The notes beneath the pieces were generated by a model, which worked only from the letters and a program-made list of their open reading frames with translations, was not told the origin of the DNA and did not search any database. From Clostridium sp. DL-VIII (GTDB lineage: Bacteria > Bacillota > Clostridia > Clostridiales > Clostridiaceae), in contig NZ_CM001240.1 of the NCBI RefSeq assembly GCF_000230835.1, positions 3,793,779 to 3,857,778 of the forward strand: a stretch of 64,000 nt of DNA, written 5' to 3'. Positions within the stretch are counted from its first letter, which is position 1, and every line of letters starts with the position of its first letter. Below are positions 27,531 through 36,580 of the stretch, piece by piece. Position numbers and translations under genes: made by a program.

Positions 27531-28157
27531 TTAAAAACTTAATTTAGAATTTGCTATTTTAATTTTTACTCTTTTTAAATAGCCATTATCTATCATTTTA
27601 GATTCTCTAAGCACCGAGTTTAAAATATACTTATTATTAACTTTAAGTAGAAATGCTTTTGAGTTAAGTTCTTTTATCTTTTTAAATCCTTCCTCCAATA
27701 TTTTTTTATTGCAATTGTCTATATTATTAACAACTATCATATTGGCATATTGTATAAATGGAACAACGAAGCTTCCGATGTTATCAATATATTGCTTCAA
27801 ATTTCTGCCATCTGCAACAAAAAATATTGTAGTGATTTTGCTACATTCCCTATAAATTTTTTCATTTAACATATCAAATAATTCTTTTAAATTATAAGTG
27901 CCATTATACTCAACAATTACTCTATTAGGATTGAATTCTTTAATCAGAAAAATCATTTCCTCTTTAAGATTACTAAGATTTTTTATTGTTTTTACTTTTA
28001 TTAAATCATTATATTGCTTAATACTTCTTTCTCCCTCTTCCAATTGAAAAACCAAAACTTTTTCATCTTCCACTTGGCTCTCCTTCAAAAAAGAATTAAT
28101 AAAAGAAGTTTTTCCTGCTCCTAAAAAACCTGTTACAATCTCAATATGTATTTTCAT
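27531..28157 (-). CDS. Short COG0523/CobW-type GTPase without CxCC motif
   Basis: 208 residues. Walker A is TGFLGAGKTSF (residues 9-19), as in the neighbour, and the NKxD-like element is VVNNIDNC. The metal-binding CxCC motif is absent and the C-terminal CobW_C domain is missing, so the protein is only the G domain. It probably arose by duplication of the upstream gene followed by loss of the metal-transfer parts. It might act as a regulatory partner. It is tightly linked, 62 bp after the full-length paralogue. Confidence 0.78.
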   Translation of the reverse strand: MKIHIEIVTGFLGAGKTSFINSFLKESQVEDEKVLVFQLEEGERSIKQYNDLIKVKTIKNLSNLKEEMIFLIKEFNPNRVIVEYNGTYNLKELFDMLNEKIYRECSKITTIFFVADGRNLKQYIDNIGSFVVPFIQYANMIVVNNIDNCNKKILEEGFKKIKELNSKAFLLKVNNKYILNSVLRESKMIDNGYLKRVKIKIANSKLSF

Positions 28158-28219
28158 TAATTCACCACCCTTTATCTTTTTGATTAAGTATAATATTACG
28201 AGAAACTTATATAATCAAT

Positions 28220-29161
28220 CTAGTTAAATAGTTCAAATAATCTCTTTCTATCTAATTTACTCCCAATTATTGATATAATATTTTTATCAGCCCATCTAAC
28301 TTCTCTACTTTTAAACTCATTTGGAACATAGTCAAATTGATAATAAACTCCATCTTCTCCTTTTATAAATCCTTTTGCTCTTATCACATTTCCAAACTTC
28401 TCATTACCTGCTATAAACTCAAATTTTTTTTCTATCTCCTTTACACTAATTCTTTCTATAATATTTATTGGATAACTTTCAAAAACCTCTTTAGCCTTAT
28501 GTCCACTTTCCCTTCTTAAAATCTTTTTCGATTCTGATTTTATAAATCCTAATTCTGATTCTTTCCTCACATCATTTATCTTCAAAAATTCTTCAGCATT
28601 TACTTTTTCCCACGGCTTATATATTATTTCCGCCTTCGAATTATATTTTTTTAAAGATTCAATTGTTTCTCTAATCCTTTTATCATCAACTAACTGACTT
28701 CTACTTAAAACAATTTTGTTAGCTTTTTTTATCTGATTTTCATAGAATTCCTTAAAATTCTTTAAATACATATCATAATTTCTGATATCAATCAAAGTAA
28801 AAATGTTTCTAATCCCTATTTTAGATTCAAATCTTGCTTCACTAAGTATTTTTAATATTTCACTTAATTTCGCAACTCCTGAAGGCTCAATTATTATGTT
28901 GTTAGGAGAATATTTATCAATCACTTCCAACACTGCTTCTCCAAAATTTCCAGATACCTGACAGCATATACACCCAGAATTAATTTCTTTTACTTGAATG
29001 TTACTTTCTCTTAAGACATCTCCATCTATACCCACTTCGCCAAATTCATTTTCTATAATTATTGTATTTTTTCCATAAGCTTTTTCACTTAGCAGCTTTT
29101 TAATAAGCATGGTTTTTCCAGCGCCCAAAAAGCCTGAGAATATATCTACTTGAACTTTCAT
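28220..29161 (-). CDS. COG0523 GTP-binding metallochaperone
   Basis: 313 residues. Walker A is SGFLGAGKTML (9-19). The metal motif is GCICC (Cys64, Cys66, Cys67), defining the COG0523 family whose members deliver zinc, cobalt or other metals (YciC/ZagA, CobW, YjiA). A C-terminal CobW_C-like domain follows (FGNVIRAKGFIKGEDGVYYQFDYVP). First gene of the operon, reading into the short paralogue and the permease pair. I see no Zur-type palindrome upstream, so the metal is not decided. Confidence 0.87.
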   Translation of the reverse strand: MKVQVDIFSGFLGAGKTMLIKKLLSEKAYGKNTIIIENEFGEVGIDGDVLRESNIQVKEINSGCICCQVSGNFGEAVLEVIDKYSPNNIIIEPSGVAKLSEILKILSEARFESKIGIRNIFTLIDIRNYDMYLKNFKEFYENQIKKANKIVLSRSQLVDDKRIRETIESLKKYNSKAEIIYKPWEKVNAEEFLKINDVRKESELGFIKSESKKILRRESGHKAKEVFESYPINIIERISVKEIEKKFEFIAGNEKFGNVIRAKGFIKGEDGVYYQFDYVPNEFKSREVRWADKNIISIIGSKLDRKRLFELFN

Positions 29162-29265
29162 TTAACATTCTCCTTTTCATATTTATTTAAATTGTCTTCA
29201 CACTTTTATTTATACTATTTTTTATTAATATATATGAATAAAATTTATTTACAATAATAATTGAA

Positions 29266-29309
29266 AAAGCATCCGTAATTAATAAGTAATTATTAATTAC
29301 GGATGCTTT
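29266..29309 (-). terminator. Long-stem terminator after the secreted amidase
   Basis: A perfect 19-bp stem: AAAGCATCCGTAATTAATA at 29266-29284 and its complement at 29291-29309, with a 6-nt loop and A/T tails on both sides. It lies between the divergently organised amidase end and the COG0523 promoter. Confidence 0.85.
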
Positions 29310-29420
29310 CAATTGGTTTTCTAACAATTATATAATAAAAGTATATACTAATCTATGCTTGTCCTAGCATAAAATAAACTTTTGTTTTTAATTTAAAGCT
29401 TAAATCACAGCTCTACATTA

Positions 29421-30899
29421 TTAATATGGATAATAGAAGAAATGCGTTGCTCTATCTGTAGTTGCAGTATCTTGAAGCACTAATCTTGTATGAAGAACTT
29501 GGTTGCCAAAGCTTGTCCTTTGATTATCTACAATATAAGCATATCCATCTTTATCCCAGCACATAAATATGTAAACATGAGAATAGTTATTTGTAAACAC
29601 AATATCTCCTGGCTTAATTTGTGAGAAATCATAGCTATATACAAATCCTAAGCTTTTTAATAAGTTTTCAAATTGATATGTATTACATGTAGCTTGAGGA
29701 ATATTTACACCAACTCTTCTTAATGCTTCGGAAGCAAAATATACACAATTATTGCTTGTATTCCCATCATGTAATGCTACTGCTGCACTATCAACACTCA
29801 ATTGATTATTTACATTAGTCATATATTTAAATAGCTGATAATCTGTATTAGAATGTGAATAATTAGAGTAAGTATTTACAGTTTGACCATTAGGTTGAAC
29901 ATAAGTATAATTGTCAATCCATACATTTGTCATTAACGATCCATCACTGTTAAATCTATACTTTTGTCCACCTATGACTGTGTCGCCAGACGCCATTATA
30001 CCTGTATTGGCATCCAAATAGTATGTCTTTCCATTAGAGGTTATCCATCCATATTCCATACCACCTGATTCCGAAAAACAATACCACTTATTGTCTATCT
30101 GCTGCCAGTCTGTAAGCATTATTCCATTATCATCAAGATAGTATTTAGTACCCTTTATAGTTTGTAATCCTTTTTCCATATATCCATTTTCATTAAAATA
30201 ATACCATTTTCCAGCTATCTGCTTCCAATTATCTTTTATAAGACCATTTTCCATATCATAATATAACTTATTGCCATCTTTATCACTTTCCCATCCTTGT
30301 CTTATACTTCCATCTTCAGAAAACTCATATGTTTTTCCACTTATTCTATGTTCACCTGAAGCAAATCTTTCGCCATTTCTATCTAAATAGGTTAATTTAC
30401 CTTTTAAATAGTACCAGCCTTCATCTAACTTAAACTTATTTCCTTCAACATCGCAATAACTATAGTTATTTTTAACAATTTTTTGTTTTATATTCTCAGG
30501 CAGTTCTTCTAACTTATTATCTCCTAAATCCAAGTGAGATAACATAGGTAAATCTCCTAATTCCTCAGGAATTTTTCCACTTAGCCTGCAATAATTTAAA
30601 TCTAAATACTCCAAATTTTTTAATAATTTAATCTCATCTGGTATAGTGTTATCTATTTTCTGATATCTTAAGTCAATCTTTTTTATACTTAATAAATCCT
30701 GCTCTGTAAGATATCTTACATTTTTATTTAACTGCTTAGCAACTACCTCCGTAAGCCAATTATCATTAATTTTAACTTTACTTTGTTCACTTATTTCCCC
30801 ATTAATTCTGCTATCTTGTGCCTGAGCAATCACTGGAACACTAGTGACACATAAAAATGCAGCCAAAATTGCTAAGTTTATTATCTTATTACGTCGCAT
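29421..30899 (-). CDS. Secreted protein: leucine-rich repeats, cell-wall-binding repeats, CHAP-like amidase domain
   Basis: 492 residues. A signal peptide (MRRNKIINLA to VIAQAQ, about 1-27) is followed by leucine-rich repeats (about 72-140, LKNLEYLDLNYCRLSG, LPMLSHLDLGDNKLEELP). Residues about 160-325 are choline/cell-wall-binding type repeats (GWYYLKGKLTYLDRNGE, KWYYFNENGYMEKGLQTIKG). The C-terminal domain (about 345-492) has a papain-like Cys385 in NNCVYFASEALRRVG and His441 in YSHVYIFM, matching putative amidase/CHAP peptidases. It probably binds the cell wall and cleaves peptide cross-links or amide bonds. The order LRR, wall-binding repeats, amidase is unusual. Confidence 0.82.
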   Translation of the reverse strand: MRRNKIINLAILAAFLCVTSVPVIAQAQDSRINGEISEQSKVKINDNWLTEVVAKQLNKNVRYLTEQDLLSIKKIDLRYQKIDNTIPDEIKLLKNLEYLDLNYCRLSGKIPEELGDLPMLSHLDLGDNKLEELPENIKQKIVKNNYSYCDVEGNKFKLDEGWYYLKGKLTYLDRNGERFASGEHRISGKTYEFSEDGSIRQGWESDKDGNKLYYDMENGLIKDNWKQIAGKWYYFNENGYMEKGLQTIKGTKYYLDDNGIMLTDWQQIDNKWYCFSESGGMEYGWITSNGKTYYLDANTGIMASGDTVIGGQKYRFNSDGSLMTNVWIDNYTYVQPNGQTVNTYSNYSHSNTDYQLFKYMTNVNNQLSVDSAAVALHDGNTSNNCVYFASEALRRVGVNIPQATCNTYQFENLLKSLGFVYSYDFSQIKPGDIVFTNNYSHVYIFMCWDKDGYAYIVDNQRTSFGNQVLHTRLVLQDTATTDRATHFFYYPY

Positions 30900-31173
30900 C
30901 TAATCGTCTCCCCTTTTCTTTTTGCGTATAAATTATACCATTTTCTACATTTAAATTCAAATAATTGTAACACCTAATATTTTAAGTCAATTTACATTAT
31001 TTAACCAACTATAAAATTATACAATAATACTTCTCAATTTATGGCCCTTTATGAAAATTCTTAATTTTTTCTTCATAATCTAAGCAAGTTGCTCTATCTA
31101 AAAAATAAAATTATAATATTTCATACATATATTTATCGTAATATATAAATTTTACTAAATAGTTATAATAATA

Positions 31174-31219
31174 AAAAATGATTTTACATGTATAACTCGA
31201 ATACTGTAAAATCATTTTT
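31174..31219 (-). terminator. Terminator after the opuC operon
   Basis: AAAAATGATTTTAC (31174-31187) pairs perfectly with GTAAAATCATTTTT (31206-31219), followed by T-rich sequence on the minus strand. Confidence 0.8.
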
Positions 31220-31243
31220 CATTATATGATATAACTTCTAATT

Positions 31244-32818
31244 TTATATCAGTTTATTATTCTGTAGAAATTCTAAAGCAACGTCTTTAGGATCTTTTTT
31301 TAATTCATCTACCTCATAATTCAATTCACTCATCACATCATCATTAATTAAACTTCCTACTTGCTCAACCAGTGGTTCTATTTCTGGATATTTTTTTAAC
31401 GTTTCAGCACGTATCACTGGAATAGCATAATATGGAGGAAAAAAGTGTTCATCATCCTTTAAAACAATTAAGTCATATTTCTTTAATAATCCATCTGTTG
31501 AAAAGGCATCTATAACATCGCTTTCTTTATTAATTAATGCTGCGTATCTTGGACTTCCATCAATTCCAATAGTATCTTTTAAATTAAAGCCATATTTCTT
31601 CGAAAGTCCAATTAATCCATCTTCTCTGTTAAGAAACTCTAAGGTTGTAGTTGCAGTAAGCTGATTTGCTACATTAGCAAGATCACTTATTGTTTCTAAA
31701 TTATATTTTTCAGCTGTTTCTTTAGTAACCGCCAGCGTATAAGTATTATTAAAGTTCATCTGTTTTAATACTTCTATATTGAATTTATCTTTATAATCCT
31801 TTTTAACTGTATCATAAACTTTTTCAACATCTGATATTGGTGGATATTTTAGCACATCCCCATAAGCTGTCCCACTATAACTTACATACATATCAACATC
31901 ACCCTTTTGTAATGCTGAAAATATAACCTGTGTACCACCTAATGCAAATTTTCTATTTACCTTAATATCCGTATTTCTTTCAATAAGTTCTGATAATATA
32001 TTTCCCAGAATCTCTTGTTCTGTAAAATCTTTACTACCAATTGTAATTACTTTTTTACTCGAAAGCTTTTGAGATACTCCAGTTACCGCAAATATTCCAA
32101 CAAGTACACATGCGGTAACAGCTAATATAGCCTTTTGTATTTTTCTAGCCTTAATTTTTGAAACTTTTGATTTATTATTAGTTTTTTGCAAACTAATAGG
32201 GGTAACAAGTTTTTCAACAACGCTAAATAACCCATCTACTAATAAGGCTAATATACACGCTGGGATTGCTCCTGCTAAAATTTGATAATTGTTAACAGTT
32301 CTTATACCAGAAAAGACCAGGTACCCTAGACCACCGCCACCGATGAATGCTGCCATAGTCATAAGTCCAACTGCTGTAACTGCTGAAATTCTTATTCCTG
32401 ACATAATTACAGGTAGTGCCAATGGGATTTGAACTTTAACTAAAACTTGAAATTTAGTCAAACCTATTCCCTTTGAAGCTTCTAACATTTCTATATTGAT
32501 ATTGTCAATTCCTGTTGTTGTATTTTTTATAATTGGTAATAATGAATATAAAACTACCATCACAATTGCTGGTGTAGTTCCTATTCCTAAAAACGGTATT
32601 GCAAAGCCAAGTAATGCCATACTCGGAATAGCTTGTACAACACTTGCTATTCCTAAAATCGGTTTATTTAATTTTTTAACATAGCTTATAAGTATTCCTA
32701 GAGGCATCCCTATTATTATCGCTATACCAACAGCTAATGCTGTAAGTTTAATATGCTCAAATAGCAGTGACATTATTTGATCTTTTGCTCCAAATACATA
32801 ACTTAAAAATTCATTCAT
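31244..32818 (-). CDS. Osmoprotectant ABC transporter: permease fused to substrate-binding domain
   Basis: 524 residues. The first 220 are a BPD-type permease with the EAA loop (EASKGIGLTKFQVLVKVQIP) and five or six helices. A further membrane segment at about 228-246 leads to an OpuC/ProX-type binding domain (ITIGSKDFTEQEILGNILSE, GGTQVIFSALQKGDVDMYVSYSGTAY). Substrates of this family are glycine betaine, carnitine, choline and related compounds. It starts 1 bp after the ATPase stop, so the two genes are translationally coupled. The fused arrangement resembles OpuABC/BusAB transporters. Confidence 0.9.
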   Translation of the reverse strand: MNEFLSYVFGAKDQIMSLLFEHIKLTALAVGIAIIIGMPLGILISYVKKLNKPILGIASVVQAIPSMALLGFAIPFLGIGTTPAIVMVVLYSLLPIIKNTTTGIDNINIEMLEASKGIGLTKFQVLVKVQIPLALPVIMSGIRISAVTAVGLMTMAAFIGGGGLGYLVFSGIRTVNNYQILAGAIPACILALLVDGLFSVVEKLVTPISLQKTNNKSKVSKIKARKIQKAILAVTACVLVGIFAVTGVSQKLSSKKVITIGSKDFTEQEILGNILSELIERNTDIKVNRKFALGGTQVIFSALQKGDVDMYVSYSGTAYGDVLKYPPISDVEKVYDTVKKDYKDKFNIEVLKQMNFNNTYTLAVTKETAEKYNLETISDLANVANQLTATTTLEFLNREDGLIGLSKKYGFNLKDTIGIDGSPRYAALINKESDVIDAFSTDGLLKKYDLIVLKDDEHFFPPYYAIPVIRAETLKKYPEIEPLVEQVGSLINDDVMSELNYEVDELKKDPKDVALEFLQNNKLI

Positions 32819-32819
32819 T

Positions 32820-33947
32820 CTATTTCACCTCCTCAGTATCTAAAAACTGACTACTCATAGTTGTTACCAAACTACTTTTTGTAATTATTCCTTTTAATAA
32901 ACCTTTAGTATCAAGAACCGGAACTTGTCCTATTTGATGTTCTTTTACTAATTCAAGAATATCTATAATTGAATCCTCTGGTTTTACTTTAATAAATTCA
33001 TCATTCATTATTTCCTCTACAAGTACGGTTCTATCCTCTTTATTTTGTATTTGCCTTGCCGTTACAATTCCTAATAAATAATTTTCTTTATCTATTACCA
33101 TTAGGCTGTCAACTTTAGAGCTTCTCATTTTTTCAATGCAGCTCAATAATGAAGTACTTTTAAAGCATGTAACCGGATGATCAATCATTATATCTTTAGC
33201 CCTTATGAATTCTGGCGAAGACCATATTCTATTTTTCCCAATAAATTCACTTACAAATTCGTTCTTAGGATTTTTTAGAATATTTTCTGGAGTGTCATAT
33301 TGGATAATTTCTCCTTCATTCATTATACAAATTTTATCCGCTATCTTTATCGCTTCATCCATATCATGAGTTACAAACACAATAGTCCGCTTTAATTTAC
33401 TTTGTAACTCGGTTAACTCTTCTTGAAGTTGTGTTCTAGTAATTGGATCTAGTGCACTGAACGGTTCATCCATTAAAATTATTTCTGGATTTATAGCAAA
33501 TGCTCTAGCGACACCAATTCTTTGTTGCTGTCCACCACTCAGTTCTGTCGGATAACGCTTTAAAAAGTTATCACCTTCCAACCCAATCATTTCCATAAGT
33601 TCTATAGTTCTTCTATTTATACTTTCTTTATTGATCTTCTCAACTCTAGGAATTATTTCAATATTTTCTCTAATTGTCATATGTGGAAACAATCCTGTTT
33701 GTTGAATTACATAGCCAATATTGCGTCTTAACTTTATTACATCTTTTAATGCAATATCCTCACCGTTAATTAAAATCTGACCTGAAGATGGCTTAATAAG
33801 TCTATTTATCATTTTTAAAGTCGTAGTCTTTCCACACCCACTCGCCCCAATAATAGCAACTAATTCTCCTTTATTTATCTTAAATGTAATATCTTTAAGT
33901 ATAGTCTTATTTTTAAAATCTTTTCGTATGTTTTTAAATTCTATCAT
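32820..33947 (-). CDS. Osmoprotectant ABC transporter ATPase with CBS domains
   Basis: 375 residues. Residues 1-240 are the ATPase: Walker A GASGCGKT, signature LSGGQQQR, Walker B ILMDEPFSALD. A tandem CBS module follows (about 255-370, MIDHPVTCFKSTSLLSCIEK and MNDEFIKVKPEDSIIDILEL), as in OpuCA/OpuAA, where it senses ionic strength or c-di-AMP. It is the first gene of the operon. The upstream promoter is overlapped by two palindromes probably bound by the BusR-like regulator at 34222-34848. Confidence 0.9.
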   Translation of the reverse strand: MIEFKNIRKDFKNKTILKDITFKINKGELVAIIGASGCGKTTTLKMINRLIKPSSGQILINGEDIALKDVIKLRRNIGYVIQQTGLFPHMTIRENIEIIPRVEKINKESINRRTIELMEMIGLEGDNFLKRYPTELSGGQQQRIGVARAFAINPEIILMDEPFSALDPITRTQLQEELTELQSKLKRTIVFVTHDMDEAIKIADKICIMNEGEIIQYDTPENILKNPKNEFVSEFIGKNRIWSSPEFIRAKDIMIDHPVTCFKSTSLLSCIEKMRSSKVDSLMVIDKENYLLGIVTARQIQNKEDRTVLVEEIMNDEFIKVKPEDSIIDILELVKEHQIGQVPVLDTKGLLKGIITKSSLVTTMSSQFLDTEEVK

Positions 33948-33966
33948 TTAATTCCATCCCCTTCCA

Positions 33967-34053
33967 ATAAGCAACCTAATTTAATGATTAAGTTGTTACT
34001 TATTCTGTACTAGTAGCAACTTAATTGTATCATTAGGTTGTTACTTTTGTCAA
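33967..34053 (-). promoter_or_regulatory. opuC promoter with two BusR-like operator palindromes
   Basis: On the minus strand TTGACA (plus 34048-34053) and TACAAT (plus 34024-34029) are 18 bp apart. A 34-bp imperfect palindrome at 34012-34045 has arms AGTAGCAACTTAAT and ATTAGGTTGTTACT (12 of 14 match after inversion) around a 6-bp centre and covers the spacer and -10. A second copy at 33967-34000 (ATAAGCAACCTAAT / ATTAAGTTGTTACT) lies downstream of the start point, with centres 45 bp apart. The layout fits repression by a dimer or tetramer. Confidence 0.7.
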
Positions 34054-34141
34054 ATTCACCTATTGCTCAACTACACGATTATAATGACATCTAAATTTTT
34101 ATTACTTCCAGTTTCATCTATATTCCTTATAATAAACATAA

Positions 34142-34196
34142 AAGGATAACATATTAATCATTGCAATAAATACAAATTGATTAATATATTATCCTT
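34142..34196 (-). terminator. Terminator after the BusR-like regulator
   Basis: AAGGATAACATATTAATCA (34142-34160) pairs with TGATTAATATATTATCCTT (34178-34196) with one mismatch. It lies between the regulator and the opuC promoter. Confidence 0.7.
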
Positions 34197-34221
34197 ATAA
34201 AAATCTGATTACATAATCATG

Positions 34222-34848
34222 TTATGGATATAAAAACTTATTTACTCGTTCATAACAGTTTTCATCTCCTACAAAATAAAAAATATCATTTTCACGTAAA
34301 ATTGCATATGGACCAGGAGACATTTCTAAACAACCATTTCTCTTTATACATATAATTGTTGCTGCTGTATTATGCCAAAAGTTGATTTCAGCTATATTTT
34401 TTTCTAAATATGGAGTTTTATCTGTTATATAAATTTCATATGGTATAAATGGATTTATAGATTTAAACCTATCAGTTTTATCTAACAATTCGATTATCTG
34501 CTTTTCTAATAAATCATTCTCTTTCTTTTGTTGTTCTAAGTTTGTTAAAATATCATTTCTTAAATCATTAACTGTCTTTACATCATTATATTGCCTAATA
34601 AACCTTATAGCATTCTCAGTTGACTTTATAATTACGCCGCTTCCTTTAGTAGCATCCACAATTTCCATATCAGCTAATATAGCTATAGCTCTTCTAGCAG
34701 TTTCTGCTGAAACCCCATATTGACTAGCTAATACAGAACGTGCATATATTTTCTCTCCCACTTCATAATATCCACTTGCTATCTTTGAAGCAATATCTGT
34801 TGCAATTTGCTGATATACTGGACTTACTATTCTAATTTTTTTCTCCAT
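34222..34848 (-). CDS. GntR-family regulator with C-terminal RCK_C (TrkA-C) domain, BusR-like
   Basis: 208 residues. An N-terminal winged helix of the GntR type (PVYQQIATDIASKIASGYYEVGEKIYARSVLASQYGVSAETARRAIAIL, about 10-58) is followed by a coiled-coil linker (about 95-120, LRNDILTNLEQQKKENDLLEKQI). The C-terminal 80 residues look like an RCK_C ligand domain (ISKIIGCIKRNGCLEMSPGP-type segment; ILRENDIFYFVGDENCYERVNKFL). BusR of Streptococcus and Lactococcus has this architecture, binds c-di-AMP and represses betaine transport. It lies upstream of the opuC operon in the same direction, with palindromes at that promoter. c-di-AMP sensing is inferred. Confidence 0.83.
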   Translation of the reverse strand: MEKKIRIVSPVYQQIATDIASKIASGYYEVGEKIYARSVLASQYGVSAETARRAIAILADMEIVDATKGSGVIIKSTENAIRFIRQYNDVKTVNDLRNDILTNLEQQKKENDLLEKQIIELLDKTDRFKSINPFIPYEIYITDKTPYLEKNIAEINFWHNTAATIICIKRNGCLEMSPGPYAILRENDIFYFVGDENCYERVNKFLYP

Positions 34849-35137
34849 CTTGACTTCTATCCTTCTTCATAAAACTACAAGCTAATCCCATATATAGTTT
34901 GAACTTTTAAAACTCTTTTATTACATGTATATAAAATAATTTTTGATTGCTTAAGTTATTTATTTACATTAAGTTTTCATATCTTATTATACTTTATATA
35001 AATTTCAATGATAAATTGCTATTACATCTAAATATATAACTAAAGACTTATAATTTAAATTAGCAATATGATAATAAAATTTATATAAATTAATCATAAC
35101 TTAATTCATATTAATAATTAACTTATCTATTTCATGT

Positions 35138-36175
35138 TTAAATTGTTAAATATAAATATAATAATTTAATTGTATTTTCAAAAGCACTATAGTGAGTTCT
35201 TTCCATACCATGAGATGCGCTAACTCCTGGTCCTATTAATGCGCCACGAATATTATTTCCACCCTTTAATGCAGCTCCAACATCTGAGCCATAAAAAGGA
35301 TAAATATCTACAGCGTATTTTAATTCATTTTCTTTTGCTAAATTAACTAAGCTTGTTACCATATTATAATCGTATGGCCCACCAGAATCTTTAGCACAAA
35401 TTGATACATCGTATTCCGTACAGCTTAAATCATCTCCAATGCAACCCATATCAACTGAAATCATCTCTGTTATATCACTTGGTATATAAGATGCTCCATG
35501 ACCAACTTCCTCATAAGTAGAAATTAATATTTTAGTTGTGTATTTAGGAACTATTTTTTCCCTGCTAAATAACTCTAACAATCCTATAAGACATGATACA
35601 CTACCTTTATCATCAATAAATCTAGATTTAATAAATCCATTATCTGTGATTGTAGTCTTAGGGTCTATAAAAACGAAATCTCCAGGACATATTCCTAATT
35701 TCTGTACATCTTCTTTTGAACAAACATTTTCATCAATTCTTATTTCCATATTCTTAGGATCTCTTTTTTTACTTGAACTGTCATCAAATACATGTGCAGC
35801 TGGACTTGTGCTTAAAAATGTACCTGTATATTTTTTCCCTTCTCTCGTTCTAATGGTGCAATATTCTCCATCTAAGGTTGGAACTATTGGCCCTCCAAGT
35901 ACTGTAAATTTCAATTTTCCATTAGAAGTTATCGATCTAACCATGGTTCCTAGAGTATCCACATGTGCAGATAAGCCTACTACCATATCTTCTGATTTAC
36001 CCTTTACAGTGATTATTCCGCAGCCCTTATTATTGGTTTCAAAATCATATCCAAGTTTTTCTGCAATATCCTTTATTTTGTTCATTATCTCAAAGCAAAA
36101 GCCTGTGGGGCTATCATATTCCAATATTTCCTTGGCTGTTTTTAAAACATACTCTTTATTAATATCTAAATTCAT
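35138..36175 (-). CDS. M42-family metallopeptidase (deblocking aminopeptidase/endoglucanase-type)
   Basis: 345 residues from the ATG at 36175 (MNLDINKEY), with AGAGAG nine bases before it; a longer frame runs into an inverted repeat and is rejected. M42 metal-binding residues are visible: His-Asp in SAHVDTLG, Asp in RFIDDKGS, the catalytic pair in TYEEVGHGAS, Asp in SVDMGCIG and His in SASHGMERTH. The family forms tetrahedral dodecamers that trim peptides from the N-terminus. Similar clostridial proteins are sometimes labelled M20/M42. It is monocistronic. Confidence 0.88.
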   Translation of the reverse strand: MNLDINKEYVLKTAKEILEYDSPTGFCFEIMNKIKDIAEKLGYDFETNNKGCGIITVKGKSEDMVVGLSAHVDTLGTMVRSITSNGKLKFTVLGGPIVPTLDGEYCTIRTREGKKYTGTFLSTSPAAHVFDDSSSKKRDPKNMEIRIDENVCSKEDVQKLGICPGDFVFIDPKTTITDNGFIKSRFIDDKGSVSCLIGLLELFSREKIVPKYTTKILISTYEEVGHGASYIPSDITEMISVDMGCIGDDLSCTEYDVSICAKDSGGPYDYNMVTSLVNLAKENELKYAVDIYPFYGSDVGAALKGGNNIRGALIGPGVSASHGMERTHYSAFENTIKLLYLYLTI

Positions 36176-36222
36176 AAAATCCATCTCTCTTTCAAAATTA
36201 AAATTTATAGTACAGGCTTGTA

Positions 36223-36275
36223 GATATTTCTCCATTAAGATATAACTTCTACTTATATCTTAATGGAGAAATATC
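36223..36275. repeat. Perfect 22-bp inverted repeat upstream of the M42 peptidase gene
   Basis: The left arm (36223-36244, starting GATATTTCTCC) is the exact reverse complement of the right arm (36254-36275, ending GGAGAAATATC), with a 9-bp loop. Neither side has a T run, so it is not a typical terminator. It is too long for most operators. It may be a leader hairpin or a remnant of a small mobile element. Confidence 0.6.
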
Positions 36276-36352
36276 CACCAGTCTAGTCTACCACAATTAT
36301 TAATAGCTGCAAGCTTTTCAAAAATTATAATTATTTATTTTCGTGCAAAAAA

Positions 36353-36399
36353 TAAGTTATACAATCAAAAGAATCTAATTCTTAAGGCTGTATAACTTA
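36353..36399 (-). terminator. Terminator downstream of hisC
   Basis: TAAGTTATACA (36353-36363) pairs with TGTATAACTTA (36389-36399), followed on the minus strand by TTTTTTG. It lies 180 bp after the hisC stop, leaving a long 3' stretch. Confidence 0.65.
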
Positions 36400-36580
36400 G
36401 GCATAACTAACTAAATAACGCTTCCATTTGCTAGCCTATTTTCCTATTTCCCATCATGCTACATAAGCAAATTGCTCCAATAGACCTGATATGATAGCAA
36501 CTTGTCTCTTTAACTGATGAAAAATATCCATGACAGCTTTGGACCGGTTATTTATTTTCATGTGCTTATTTTCAAATTCT
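36400..36580. other. 180-bp region of unusual composition between hisC and its terminator
   Basis: The stretch is clearly richer in G and C than neighbouring spacers and reads as a 25-codon frame on the minus strand (36531 to 36454, MDIFHQLKRQVAIISGLLEQ and five more residues), but no ribosome binding site precedes the ATG. Such stretches in clostridial genomes can be dispersed repeats. I could not assign it. Confidence 0.35.
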
